Source of the DNA: Microbacterium sp. C5A9
GTDB taxonomy: Bacteria > Actinomycetota > Actinomycetes > Actinomycetales > Microbacteriaceae
Assembly (NCBI RefSeq): GCF_022627955.1
Contig: NZ_JABXGD010000002.1
Coordinates: forward strand, 558,001 to 622,000
Direction: 5' to 3'
DNA: 64,000 nt
Part shown: positions 18,580-27,301 of the stretch, in pieces
Numbering within the stretch: the stretch's first letter is position 1
Layout: every line of letters begins with the position of its first letter
Program-made: the position numbers and the translations under genes
Notes under the pieces: model-generated
Told to the model about the DNA's origin: nothing
Database searches by the model: none
What the model saw: the letters and a program-made list of their open reading frames with translations, nothing else

Positions 18580-19887
18580 ATGAGCGACCAGATCACCGGA
18601 ACGACCGCGGCGGACATCGCCGACAGCGTGCGCGATCTGCGCGACCGTGGAGTCCTCCGCCCGGGGAACGCGCTCCCCCCGGTCCGCGAGCTCGCCGGCA
18701 CTCTCGGCGTCAATCGCAACACCGCCGTCGCCGCCTACCGTCAGCTCGCTCAGGCCGGCCTGGTGATCTCGCGGGGGCGTGCCGGCACCGTGATCACCGG
18801 TCATGAGTCCGTCGCTCAAGAGGGGTACGCGTCGAACACCGTGCTGCGCGACGTCGGCACCGGCAACCCCGACCCACGGCTGATCCCTGATCCGTCCGCG
18901 GCCCTCGCGACGGTCGCCGGGCGGCCGGTCCTCTACGGCGAGCCCGTGATCGATCGCGGACTGGACGAGTGGGCGCGCGAATGGATCGCGCAGGACCTCG
19001 GCCACCTCGACTTCGGCATCACGGTCACCAGCGGCGCCGTCGACGCCGTCGAGCGGCTGCTCGCTCAGGCGCTCATGCGCGACGACGCCGTGGCCCTCGA
19101 GGATCCCTGCTTCCTGGCCAGCATCCACACCGTCCGCCTCGGCGGATACCGGGCCGTGCCGGTGCCCGTCGATGATCAGGGCATGACGGTCGACGGCCTG
19201 CGCGCCGCTCTGGATGCCGGTGTCCGCGCGGTGATCTGCACCCCGCGCGCTCAGAACCCGACCGGCGCGAGCCTCACCTCCGCCCGCGCTGCCGCGCTGC
19301 GCGAGGTGCTCGCGGATCACCCGTACGTGCTGATCATCGAAGACGACCACTTCTCGATGCTGTCGCAGAGTCCGTACGAATCGCTGATCGGCCAGGGGCA
19401 CCGCCGCTTCGCCCACGTGCGCTCGGTGTCGAAGTTCCTCGGACCCGACATGTGCCTCGCGATCGCGGCGACCGATGCGACGACGGCAGAGCGGCTCGCG
19501 ATGCGACTCAGCCCTGGCACGACCTGGGTCAGCCATCTTCTGCAGCGTCTCACGCTCACTCAGCTCACCGACGAGGCGGTCCTCGCCAGGATCTCCGCCG
19601 CCCGCGAGCATTACGCGGCGCGGAACGAGGCCTTCGCGTCGCGACTGCGCGACGAGGGGATCGACTCCCCCGCCACCGACGGCCTGAGTCTCTGGATCGA
19701 GCTGCCGAAGCCCGCACGCCTCGTCGCCGAGAGGCTGATGCGCCGGGGGTGGCTCGCCCGCACCGGAGACGACTTCGCCCTCGACGAGCGCGCCGACCCC
19801 TCGCACCATCTGCGCCTCACGGTGCACGACCTGACCGACGACGATGCGGAGACGCTCGTCGCCGACCTCGTCACGGCCACACGATGA
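18580..19887 (+). CDS. pdxR: MocR-type PLP-dependent GntR transcriptional regulator (PdxR-like)
   Basis: A 435-residue protein with an N-terminal GntR winged helix (LPPVRELAGTLGVNRNTAVAAYRQL) fused to a fold-type I aminotransferase domain. The PLP lysine is K285 in VRSVSKFLGPD, and 'TPRAQNPTGASL' is the aminotransferase substrate loop. PdxR proteins sense PLP and activate pdxST when PLP is low. Divergence from pdxST and the downstream pyridoxal kinase support this identity over other MocR members. Start ATG at 18580 follows GAGGACAC. Confidence 0.88.
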   Translation: MSDQITGTTAADIADSVRDLRDRGVLRPGNALPPVRELAGTLGVNRNTAVAAYRQLAQAGLVISRGRAGTVITGHESVAQEGYASNTVLRDVGTGNPDPRLIPDPSAALATVAGRPVLYGEPVIDRGLDEWAREWIAQDLGHLDFGITVTSGAVDAVERLLAQALMRDDAVALEDPCFLASIHTVRLGGYRAVPVPVDDQGMTVDGLRAALDAGVRAVICTPRAQNPTGASLTSARAAALREVLADHPYVLIIEDDHFSMLSQSPYESLIGQGHRRFAHVRSVSKFLGPDMCLAIAATDATTAERLAMRLSPGTTWVSHLLQRLTLTQLTDEAVLARISAAREHYAARNEAFASRLRDEGIDSPATDGLSLWIELPKPARLVAERLMRRGWLARTGDDFALDERADPSHHLRLTVHDLTDDDAETLVADLVTATR

Positions 19888-19933
19888 CCCACCGCCGCGG
19901 GATCAGTCCCGCCCTGAATGAAAGGATCGGGGA

Positions 19934-20785
19934 ATGAAGGTCCTCTCCATCCAGTCCGCCGTCGCGTACGGCCATGTCGGCAACTCCGCCGCGGTCTTCC
20001 CCCTGCAGCGCATCGGCGTCGAGGTTCTCCCGGTCTACACCGTGAACTTCTCCAACCACACGGGCTACGGATCGTGGCAGGGACCGATGATCTCTCCGGA
20101 CGACGTCGCCTCGGTGATCACCGGCATCGAGGAGCGCGGCGTGTTCGGCGAGATCGACGCCGTACTCAGCGGATACCAGGGCGGTGAGGGCATCGGCGAC
20201 GTCATCATCGATGCCGTCGCGCGCGTCAAGGCGGCGAACCCGAAGGCGGTGTACGCGTGCGATCCCGTCATGGGCAACGCCAAGTCCGGCTGCTTCGTCG
20301 CCCCGGCCATCCCGATCCTGCTGCGCGAGAAGGTCGTCCCCGTCGCCGACATCATCACGCCGAACCAGTTCGAGCTCGGCTTCCTCACCGGCACCGAGCC
20401 CGACACGCTGGAGTCGACGCTGGCTTCGGTCGACCTGGCGACGGCCATGGGGCCGAGCACCGTGCTCGTCACGAGCGTCGAGCGTCCCGATCGCGAGGAC
20501 GGGACGATCGAGATGCTCGTGGCAGACGCGTCGGGCGCCTGGATCGTGCAGACACCGCGTCTGCCCATGAAGGCGAACGGGTCGGGCGATGTGACCGCCG
20601 CGCTCTTCACGGCGCACTACGTCGAGACCGGCGACGCGAAGACGGCTCTCGAGCGCACGGCGTCCAGCGTGTTCGATCTGCTCTCCGCGACCCTCGAGGC
20701 CGGCTCACGCGAGCTGCTGCTCGTCGAGGCCCAGGAGTTCTACGCGAACCCGCGGATGCAGTTCACCGCGCGCCAGGTGCGCTGA
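19934..20785 (+). CDS. pdxY: Pyridoxal kinase PdxY
   Basis: A 283-residue ribokinase-superfamily enzyme that phosphorylates pyridoxal in the salvage route to PLP. Evidence includes the N-terminal SIQSAVAYGHVGNSAAVFPLQ (PdxK/PdxY substrate loop), YACDPVMGN, ITPNQFELGFLTG, and the anion-hole/catalytic GSGDVTAALF. It follows pdxR by 46 bases with GAAAGGA ahead of the ATG, so the two are likely one transcript. Salvage is therefore coupled to the regulator of de novo synthesis. It ends four bases from the convergent HIT gene. Confidence 0.95.
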   Translation: MKVLSIQSAVAYGHVGNSAAVFPLQRIGVEVLPVYTVNFSNHTGYGSWQGPMISPDDVASVITGIEERGVFGEIDAVLSGYQGGEGIGDVIIDAVARVKAANPKAVYACDPVMGNAKSGCFVAPAIPILLREKVVPVADIITPNQFELGFLTGTEPDTLESTLASVDLATAMGPSTVLVTSVERPDREDGTIEMLVADASGAWIVQTPRLPMKANGSGDVTAALFTAHYVETGDAKTALERTASSVFDLLSATLEAGSRELLLVEAQEFYANPRMQFTARQVR

Positions 20786-20789
20786 GCTC

Positions 20790-21338
20790 TCAGCCCCGGG
20801 GCCAGGCGTTCGCGACGGCCTCGCGCACCTCGCCGAGCAGCTGCGGCAGGGCCTTGGTCTTCGCGATGATCGGGAAGAAGTTGGCGTCCGACGTCCATCG
20901 CGGCACGATGTGCTGATGCAGGTGGCCGTCGACCCCCGCGCCGGCCACCGCTCCCTGGTTCATCCCGAGGTTGAAGCCGTCGCACCGCGACACCTCCCGG
21001 AGAACGCGCATGCCGATCTGGGTCAGCGCGCCGATCTCGGCCACCTCTTCCGGCGTGGCCTGATCGTAGGTGCCGATGTGGCGGTACGGGCACACCAGCA
21101 GGTGCCCCGAGTTGTACGGGAACAGGTTGAGCAGCACGTAGGCCGTCTCACCCCGCGCGACGATCAGCCGCTCGGCGTCGGGGAACCGCGGCGCCTCGCA
21201 GAAGGGGCACTCCTCGCGCAGCGGCTCGGGCCCCGCCTGGATGTACGCCATCCGATGCGGGGTCCAGAGCCGCTGGAACTCGTCGGGGACGGCGGCGAAA
21301 TCGCCGGCGTCCTCCCACGACTCGGAGGGCGTGGTCAC
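20790..21338 (-). CDS. HIT family nucleotide hydrolase/transferase
   Basis: A 182-residue histidine-triad protein. The active-site motif is GHLHQHIVP (HxHxHxx), and the N-terminal half has two Cys (CPFCEAP) that may bind zinc, with [14 protein letters not shown] the typical HIT strand. The actinobacterial relatives beside thrS are often annotated as AP4A phosphorylase-like; the exact substrate is not shown. GTG start at 21338 overlaps the thrS stop (GTGA), so it is translated as part of a thrS operon. Confidence 0.93.
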   Translation of the reverse strand: MTTPSESWEDAGDFAAVPDEFQRLWTPHRMAYIQAGPEPLREECPFCEAPRFPDAERLIVARGETAYVLLNLFPYNSGHLLVCPYRHIGTYDQATPEEVAEIGALTQIGMRVLREVSRCDGFNLGMNQGAVAGAGVDGHLHQHIVPRWTSDANFFPIIAKTKALPQLLGEVREAVANAWPRG

Positions 21339-23335
21339 GCCAGGTCTCCTGCTTTCAGGACGAGCGCGTGCGAGGCGATCGACGCGGTGATCCGACGCAC
21401 GGCATCCGCCACAGGTACGCCGTTCTCCTGCGTGCCGTCCCGGAACCGGAACGAGACGGTTCCCGCTGCCCGGTCCTGCTCACCGACGATGAGGATGACA
21501 GGGACCTTCGCGGTCGTGTGGTTGCGGATCTTCTTCTGCATGCGGTCGTCGGAGTGGTCGACGTCTGCGCGCACACCCGCCGCGCGCAGCTGACCGATCA
21601 CGTCGTCGAGGTAGTCGCCGTACTGCTCGGCCACCGGGACTCCGACGACCTGGCTCGGTGCCAGCCACAGCGGGAAGTCTCCCGCATAATGCTCGAGGAG
21701 GATCGCAAAGAAGCGCTCGACCGAACCCAGCAGGGCGCGGTGGATCATCACCGGACGGTGCTTCTGCCCGTCGGATCCGGTGTACTCGAGCTCGAAGCGA
21801 TCGGGCTGGTTGAAGTCCAGCTGAATCGTCGACATCTGCCAGGTGCGGCCGATCGCGTCTCGCGCCTGCACCGAGATCTTGGGACCGTAGAAGGCCGCGC
21901 CGCCGGGGTCGGCGACGAGGTCGAGACCGGATGCCACAGCGACCTCACGCAGAGTCTCGATCGCCGTCGACCACTGCTCGGGCTCACCGAGGAACTTCGG
22001 GTTCCCCTCCTCGTTCGTGGACAGCTCGAGGTAGAAGTCGTTGAGTCCGTAGTCACGGAGGAGGTCCAGGACGAGGTTCAGATTGGTGGTGAGCTCCTCC
22101 TTGACCTGATCCTGAGCGACATAGATGTGCGCGTCGTCCTGGGTCAGCCCACGGACCCGGGTCAGACCCGACAGCGTGCCGCTCTTCTCGTAGCGGTAGA
22201 CCGTGCCGAACTCGGCGAGCCGCAGGGGCAGCTCGCGGTACGAACGACCGCGAGAGCGGAAGACGAGGTTGTGGAACGGGCAGTTCATGGGCTTCAGGTA
22301 GTAGTCCTGGCCCTGCCTGGTGACGTTGCCCTCCTCGTCGAGGATCTCGTCGAGGTGCATCGGCGGGAACATGCCGTCGGCGTAGGTCTGCAGGTGGCCA
22401 GACGTCATGAAGAGATCCTTCTTCGTGATGTGCGGGCTGTTCACCAGGTCGTAGCCGTTGCGCAGCAGGTGCCTGCGGAGGTTCTCCTCGATCTCGTAGC
22501 GGATGATCCCGCCCTTGGGATGGAAGACTGCGAGGCCGGAGCCGATCTCGTCAGGGAAGGAGAAGAGGTCCATCTCGGCACCGAGCTTGCGGTGATCGCG
22601 TCGCTCTGCCTCGGCGAGGCGTTCCTGATAGGCGCGCAGTTCTTCCTTCGAGGGCCACGCCGTGCCGTAGATGCGCTGCAGCTGCGGGTTCTTCTCGCTG
22701 CCGCGCCAGTAGGCAGCCGCGATACGGGTGAGATCCCAGCCGTTTCCGATCATGCGGGTGTTGGGAAGGTGCGGTCCGCGGCAGAGGTCCTTCCAGACGA
22801 CCTCACCGTCGCGCGTCGTGTTGTCGTAGATCGTGAGCTCGCCCTCGCCGACCTCGACGGATGCACCCTCGGCAGCCTCGTTGCCGCCCTTGAGACCGAT
22901 GAGCTCGAGCTTGAACGGCTCTTCGGCAAGCTCGGCACGCGCCTCGTCGTCGGTGACGACGCGGCGCACGAACCGCTGCCCCTCGCGGACGATCCGCTGC
23001 ATCTCCTTCGTGATGGCCTTGATGTCCTCGGGCGTGAACGGAGTCTCGACACCGAAGTCGTAGTAGAAGCCATCGGTGATGGGCGGGCCGATGCCGAGGT
23101 TCGCCTGCGGGTTGATGCGCTGCACGGCCTGCGCGAGCACGTGCGCGGCCGAGTGACGGAGGATGTTGAGTCCGTCGGGGCTGTCGATGGTGACCGGCTC
23201 GACCTCATCGGCGTCCGTCACTGTCGCGGCGAGGTCCTTGAGGGTTCCGTTGACGCGCATCGCGACGACTGAACGGTCAGAGAACAGGGCGAAGCCGTCT
23301 TTCGGCTGAGCATTTTCAGGCACTGCACACTCCAT
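21335..23335 (-). CDS. thrS: Threonyl-tRNA synthetase
   Basis: A 666-residue class II synthetase that charges tRNA-Thr. Order of domains: TGS at about 25-85, the SAD/editing-related region with the [12 protein letters not shown] zinc/editing motif (family HxxxH), the class II core with [29 protein letters not shown] (motif 2 region and zinc Cys), QDDAHIYV, and the C-terminal anticodon-binding domain. The start at 23335 is followed by a non-conserved first 20 or so residues, so the exact start is uncertain by a few codons. There is no room for a T-box between it and the upstream gene. Confidence 0.98.
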   Translation of the reverse strand: MECAVPENAQPKDGFALFSDRSVVAMRVNGTLKDLAATVTDADEVEPVTIDSPDGLNILRHSAAHVLAQAVQRINPQANLGIGPPITDGFYYDFGVETPFTPEDIKAITKEMQRIVREGQRFVRRVVTDDEARAELAEEPFKLELIGLKGGNEAAEGASVEVGEGELTIYDNTTRDGEVVWKDLCRGPHLPNTRMIGNGWDLTRIAAAYWRGSEKNPQLQRIYGTAWPSKEELRAYQERLAEAERRDHRKLGAEMDLFSFPDEIGSGLAVFHPKGGIIRYEIEENLRRHLLRNGYDLVNSPHITKKDLFMTSGHLQTYADGMFPPMHLDEILDEEGNVTRQGQDYYLKPMNCPFHNLVFRSRGRSYRELPLRLAEFGTVYRYEKSGTLSGLTRVRGLTQDDAHIYVAQDQVKEELTTNLNLVLDLLRDYGLNDFYLELSTNEEGNPKFLGEPEQWSTAIETLREVAVASGLDLVADPGGAAFYGPKISVQARDAIGRTWQMSTIQLDFNQPDRFELEYTGSDGQKHRPVMIHRALLGSVERFFAILLEHYAGDFPLWLAPSQVVGVPVAEQYGDYLDDVIGQLRAAGVRADVDHSDDRMQKKIRNHTTAKVPVILIVGEQDRAAGTVSFRFRDGTQENGVPVADAVRRITASIASHALVLKAGDLA

Positions 23336-23381
23336 CTGGGTCTGGATCTAGGCTACTCGCATGCCCAGGCGTGGATGACCG

Positions 23382-23741
23382 CTACAGCGCGGTCTCGGCA
23401 GTCGTGTTCGCGGCGGTCGGCGCGAGGATGATGATCGCGGCGCCGACGAGTGCGATCGCCGAACCGACCCAGTCCCAGATCGTCGGCTTGAAGCCGTCGA
23501 CGATGATCCCCCAGGCCAGAGAACCGGCGATGAAGACGCCACCGTACGAGGCCAGGACCCGTCCGAAGTTCGCGTCGGGTTGCAGCGCCGCGATGAAACC
23601 GTACGCGCCGAGGGCCATGACTCCGAGCACCGCGAAGACCCATCCCCTGTTCTCCTTGACGGCCTGCCAGATCAACCACGCGCCGCCGATCTCGGCGACG
23701 GCGGCGAGCACGAAGAGGATGCTGATGCGCAGGACGGTCAT
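23382..23741 (-). CDS. YnfA family small membrane protein
   Basis: A 119-residue protein with four hydrophobic segments and the YnfA/UPF0060 features '[14 protein letters not shown]', '[36 protein letters not shown]' and a C-terminal '[19 protein letters not shown]'. Relatives belong to the small multidrug resistance-like superfamily, but transport by this branch has not been settled. It lies between the response regulator and thrS on the same strand. Confidence 0.9.
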   Translation of the reverse strand: MTVLRISILFVLAAVAEIGGAWLIWQAVKENRGWVFAVLGVMALGAYGFIAALQPDANFGRVLASYGGVFIAGSLAWGIIVDGFKPTIWDWVGSAIALVGAAIIILAPTAANTTAETAL

Positions 23742-23774
23742 GCACCCAGTGTGGCAAACACCCGCGCGGGTCGT

Positions 23775-24479
23775 TCAGCCGCCGGCCGTCACCAGGCCGG
23801 ACTCGTACGCGAGGATCACCAGCTGCGCGCGGTCGCGCGCCGAGACCTTGGCCATGATCCGATTCACATGCGTCTTCGCGGTGTGGGGCGAGATCGTCAG
23901 GCGCGCGGCGATGTCGTGGTTCGAGAGCCCTTCGGCGACGAGGACGAGCACCTCGCGCTCCCGAGGGGTCAGCGGGGTGAGCGCGGCCGTCCAGGGCCCT
24001 GTACGCACCGTCCCTCCGCCACGGATGGATCGCTCGATCAGTGCGCGCGTCGCGGTCGAGGAGAGAAGAGACTCACCGCTGTGTATCGTCCGCACGGCGC
24101 GGATGATCTCATCCGGTTCCGCCCCCTTGCCGATGAACCCGCTCGCTCCCGCCCGCAGCGCGGCGACGACGTTCTCGTCCTCCTCGAACGTCGTCAGGAT
24201 CAGCACACGGGGGCCACCCGCCGCATCCGCGCCTGCCTCTCCCTCTGCCCCTGCCTGTGCACTCGACCGCGCGCAGATCAGCGCCGTGGCCGCGATCCCG
24301 TCGAGCTCCGGCATCCGGATGTCCATCAGCACGACGTCGGGCGTGGTCACGAGCGCCGTACTCACGGCTTCGCGTCCGTTCGCCGCCTCGCCGACGACGC
24401 GAATACCCCCGTCGATGAGGATGTCCCGCACCGCATGCCGCACGAGGGGCTGGTCGTCGACCACGAGCACCGAGATCAT
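23775..24479 (-). CDS. LuxR/NarL-type response regulator
   Basis: A 234-residue two-component regulator. The receiver has VVDDQPLVR at the N-terminus and phosphoacceptor D53 in VLMDIRMPELDG; the C-terminal LuxR helix-turn-helix reads LTPREREVLVLVAEGLSNHDIAARL. An Ala/Gly/Glu-rich insert of about 20 residues interrupts the receiver near residues 70-92, just before RVLILTTF, which is unusual. ATG at 24479 overlaps the histidine kinase stop (ATGA). The open frame continues far upstream inside the kinase, but that part is not receiver-like. Confidence 0.95.
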   Translation of the reverse strand: MISVLVVDDQPLVRHAVRDILIDGGIRVVGEAANGREAVSTALVTTPDVVLMDIRMPELDGIAATALICARSSAQAGAEGEAGADAAGGPRVLILTTFEEDENVVAALRAGASGFIGKGAEPDEIIRAVRTIHSGESLLSSTATRALIERSIRGGGTVRTGPWTAALTPLTPREREVLVLVAEGLSNHDIAARLTISPHTAKTHVNRIMAKVSARDRAQLVILAYESGLVTAGG

Positions 24480-25636
24480 GACGAGGCCTCGCTCGTCTCG
24501 GCCGGGATCCACGCCTCGAGAGAGAAGACCCCGCCGTCGCTGCCGAACTGCACGGCCCCTCCGACAGCGGCGATCCGCTCCGTCAGCCCGCGCAGCCCGT
24601 GGCCGGCGGGCGGCTGTCCCGACCGCTCCGTCGCGGTCGGGTTCACGACGGTCAGATGTACGACTGCCCCCTCGGCGCGCAGCGCCACCGTCGCCGTGCC
24701 GCCGCGCCCGTGCTTGTGCGCGTTGGTGAGTGCCTCGTGCAGCACCAGGTAGGCCACGTGATCGCCGAGGGGCGACAGTGCGACACCCTGTTGCGGACGC
24801 CGCAGATCGATGCGGAGCCCTGCGACGTCGAAGGCGGCGACGAGCGCGTCCAGATCGGCCAGCCCGGTCTGCGGTCGTCGGTCCGACCCGTCGTCGGAGG
24901 TGTCGGCGCGCAGCAGCGTGAGGAGCCCCCCGATATCGGCGAGCACCTCCCGTGAGGCACTGCGCACCGTGGTCAGAGCCTCCCTGGCCCGCTCGGGGCG
25001 GGTCTCCAGAGACGACGATGCGACTCCTGCGTTGAGACTGATCACCGCGATCTGGTGCGCGACCACGTCGTGCAGGTCGCGGGCGATCCGCACGCGATCC
25101 TCGGCGACCCGTCTGCGCGCTTCGTCGTCGCGGCTCCGCTCGGCTCGCTCTGCGCGCTCGGTCATCGCCGCCGCGAACTCCCGTCGCGACCGGGCCGCGT
25201 CTCCCAGCGCTCCGCCCAGGACGATGAGGAGAACGAACTGCAGAGCAGTCGAATCGAAGAGGTCGCCCGCGAGCGCCCATCCGTTCGCGAGGAACGCGAC
25301 GACCACCGCCACGCCGAGCGCGAGCAGGCCGACCGACCTCCCGAGACGATCGAGCACTGCGAAACAGGCGATCGCCACCGCGAGGAGCGCGCTGGGCGAG
25401 ATCGACCCGGCCGCCGCGACGGCGACCACGCACACCAGGCTGACGCCCAGAGCGGCGAGCGGCCACCTGCGCCGGAACGGCATGATCACGGCCGGCGCGA
25501 GTGCCGGGACGAGGAGCATCCCGTCGGTGCGGAAGGTCTCGTCGGGGAACGGCAGGAGGGCGAAGATCACGATGAGCGCGACCGCCAGGACGTCGCTCAT
25601 CCGGAACCCGTCACGGGTGGCACGGGTGGTCGGCAT
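24476..25636 (-). CDS. NarL-family sensor histidine kinase
   Basis: A 386-residue membrane histidine kinase. The N-terminal 150 or so residues form several hydrophobic segments with little loop, suggesting sensing within or at the membrane. The HisKA_3 box is RIARDLHDVVAHQ with phospho-acceptor H189, and GHGLRGLTERIAAVGG is the ATP-binding G-box. It is the first gene of the kinase-regulator pair. A perfect 16-base palindrome lies in the divergent region 59 bases upstream. The signal is unknown. Confidence 0.93.
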   Translation of the reverse strand: MPTTRATRDGFRMSDVLAVALIVIFALLPFPDETFRTDGMLLVPALAPAVIMPFRRRWPLAALGVSLVCVVAVAAAGSISPSALLAVAIACFAVLDRLGRSVGLLALGVAVVVAFLANGWALAGDLFDSTALQFVLLIVLGGALGDAARSRREFAAAMTERAERAERSRDDEARRRVAEDRVRIARDLHDVVAHQIAVISLNAGVASSSLETRPERAREALTTVRSASREVLADIGGLLTLLRADTSDDGSDRRPQTGLADLDALVAAFDVAGLRIDLRRPQQGVALSPLGDHVAYLVLHEALTNAHKHGRGGTATVALRAEGAVVHLTVVNPTATERSGQPPAGHGLRGLTERIAAVGGAVQFGSDGGVFSLEAWIPAETSEASS

Positions 25637-25694
25637 GCCTCCAGTATTTCGTGTCGGCGCCGACGCCGGATCCTCCCGCCGGATGACTCCGCCC

Positions 25695-25710
25695 TACCGC
25701 GATCGCGGTA
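25695..25710. promoter_or_regulatory. Perfect palindrome TACCGCGATCGCGGTA in a divergent promoter region
   Basis: A 16-base exact palindrome between the histidine kinase and the alpha/beta hydrolase, which are transcribed away from each other. It is placed where an operator would sit, and the neighbouring LuxR-type response regulator is the obvious candidate binder. This is inference from symmetry and position. Confidence 0.45.
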
Positions 25711-25815
25711 CAGAGGTGTCCGCACCGGGGTGACGCGCGACGCGCTCTCGCGATCCAGGCTGGAAGGACAGGCGCGCACGGCACCTCCGAACTCGTGCGC
25801 CCCGGGAAGGTCATC

Positions 25816-26766
25816 GTGCGCAGATCCCTCAGAAGAGCCCTCCTCGTCGCAGGCGCCGTCGGCACCGTGCTGGCCGTCGGCCTCGCGACCACGACGGTGG
25901 TCAACGCCGTGTCGACCGAGACCGAGAAGGACCGGATCGTCTCGTACGGTCGACTCGTGACGGTCGACGATCGATCCATGAACGTGGTGATCACGGGAGA
26001 GGGCGACCGCGATGTCGTGCTGCTCCCCGGTTTCGGCACGGCCTCGCCCGCCCTCGACTTCGCGCCTCTGGTGGCGGAGCTCGCGGAGGATCATCGGGTC
26101 ATCGTGGTCGAGCCGTTCGGCTACGGCCTGAGTGACGGCACGGACCGGCCGCGCACCACCGACAACATCGTCGACGAGGTCCACGCCGCGCTGCAGTCGC
26201 TCGATGTCGACAGGTACGTCCTGATGGGGCATTCGATCGCCGGCCTCTACGCGATCGAGTACGCGAACCGGTATCCCGATGAAGTGACGGCGTTCGTCGG
26301 CATCGACACGAGTGTGCCGGGACAGCCGAACATGGACACCATCTTCCCCACCGGCCTGCTGGCTGCGGCGAAGAACCTCGGTCTGATCCGGCTCGTCGCG
26401 AGTGTCACCGGCGACGACCTCGATGGTCTCGACTACGACGACGCGACGCGCGAGCAGATGTCTCTCCTCAGCAGCAGGAACGCGCTCGCCCCCACCTATC
26501 TCGACGAGATGTCTCACATCAGGACCAACTTCGCGGATGCCGCCGGCACCGGCTTCCCTGCCCGACTGCCGCTGCTGCTCTTCGTGGTGGCCGACAACGC
26601 CGTCAATCCCGACTGGATCGATCTCCACGAGCGTCAGGCATCGGCCGTCGACGATGGGACGGTCGTTCCTCTGGACGGCGAGCACTATCTGCATCACACG
26701 CGTTCCGCCGAGATCGCCGACGGATTCCGCCTTTGGGAGGCCGATCGCCCGCTCGGCGACGGGTGA
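25816..26766 (+). CDS. Alpha/beta hydrolase with N-terminal membrane anchor
   Basis: A 316-residue alpha/beta hydrolase. Residues 1-35 hold a basic start and a hydrophobic stretch (LLVAGAVGTVLAVGLATTTVV), either a signal anchor or an uncleaved signal. The nucleophile elbow is GHSIAG with S140, the oxyanion area is LLPGFGTASPAL, and EPFGYGLSDG follows. The catalytic His is probably in the C-terminal DGEHYLHHTRS. GTG at 25816 is preferred because GGAAGG lies about six bases ahead; an in-frame GTG seven codons upstream is the alternative. The substrate is unknown. Confidence 0.85.
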   Translation: MRRSLRRALLVAGAVGTVLAVGLATTTVVNAVSTETEKDRIVSYGRLVTVDDRSMNVVITGEGDRDVVLLPGFGTASPALDFAPLVAELAEDHRVIVVEPFGYGLSDGTDRPRTTDNIVDEVHAALQSLDVDRYVLMGHSIAGLYAIEYANRYPDEVTAFVGIDTSVPGQPNMDTIFPTGLLAAAKNLGLIRLVASVTGDDLDGLDYDDATREQMSLLSSRNALAPTYLDEMSHIRTNFADAAGTGFPARLPLLLFVVADNAVNPDWIDLHERQASAVDDGTVVPLDGEHYLHHTRSAEIADGFRLWEADRPLGDG

Positions 26767-26825
26767 CGGGCGACGCGCCCCGGCGAACCGCGGGACGACA
26801 CAGGTCGTCGAGGTAGCGTGAGCGG

Positions 26826-27245
26826 ATGATCAGAGCACTGGCGCGTTGGATCCTCGCACTCGCCCTCGGCGCCATCGGCATCGTGCACTTCGTGAGCACC
26901 CGTGGCTTCCGGGTCGTCGTGCCGGACTGGGCCACGAAGGCCACGCGGCTCGACAAGGATGCGATCGTCATCGCCTCGGGCGCCGCAGAGGTCGCGCTCG
27001 CCCTCGGCCTGATCGCTCTGCCGAAGGAGAGGCGACGAGTCGGCATCGCCACCGCCGCGTTCTTCGTCGCCGTGTTCCCCGGAAACGTGCACCAGTGGCG
27101 CACGCACCGGTCCACTCCCGGACTCGACACCGAGGCGCGTCGGTTCGGACGGCTCTTCCTCCAGCCGCTGCTCGTGCTGTGGGCAGTGTGGTGCACGGCG
27201 CCCGACAAGACTCCGCGGCGTCGAATCCGGCGCCGTACTCGCTGA
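26826..27245 (+). CDS. DoxX-like small membrane protein
   Basis: A 139-residue protein with about four hydrophobic segments. The N-terminal 'RWILALALGAIGIVHF', 'ASGAAEVALALGLI' and 'VFPGNVHQWRTHRSTPG' stretches match the DoxX-like family, with the conserved NVHQW near the third helix. Function in this family is poorly defined (quinone-linked or redox roles have been proposed). It sits between the hydrolase and the photolyase on the same strand. Confidence 0.8.
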   Translation: MIRALARWILALALGAIGIVHFVSTRGFRVVVPDWATKATRLDKDAIVIASGAAEVALALGLIALPKERRRVGIATAAFFVAVFPGNVHQWRTHRSTPGLDTEARRFGRLFLQPLLVLWAVWCTAPDKTPRRRIRRRTR

Positions 27246-27301
27246 GACGGTCGGCGGGCAACCCCCGCAGCATGAATCCGTCCGCGGGCGAGAATGGAGC
27301 C

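Noticed and set aside
23336..23381. T-box or other riboswitch ahead of thrS
   Set aside because: The gap to the upstream gene is only 46 bases and holds no T-box sequence.
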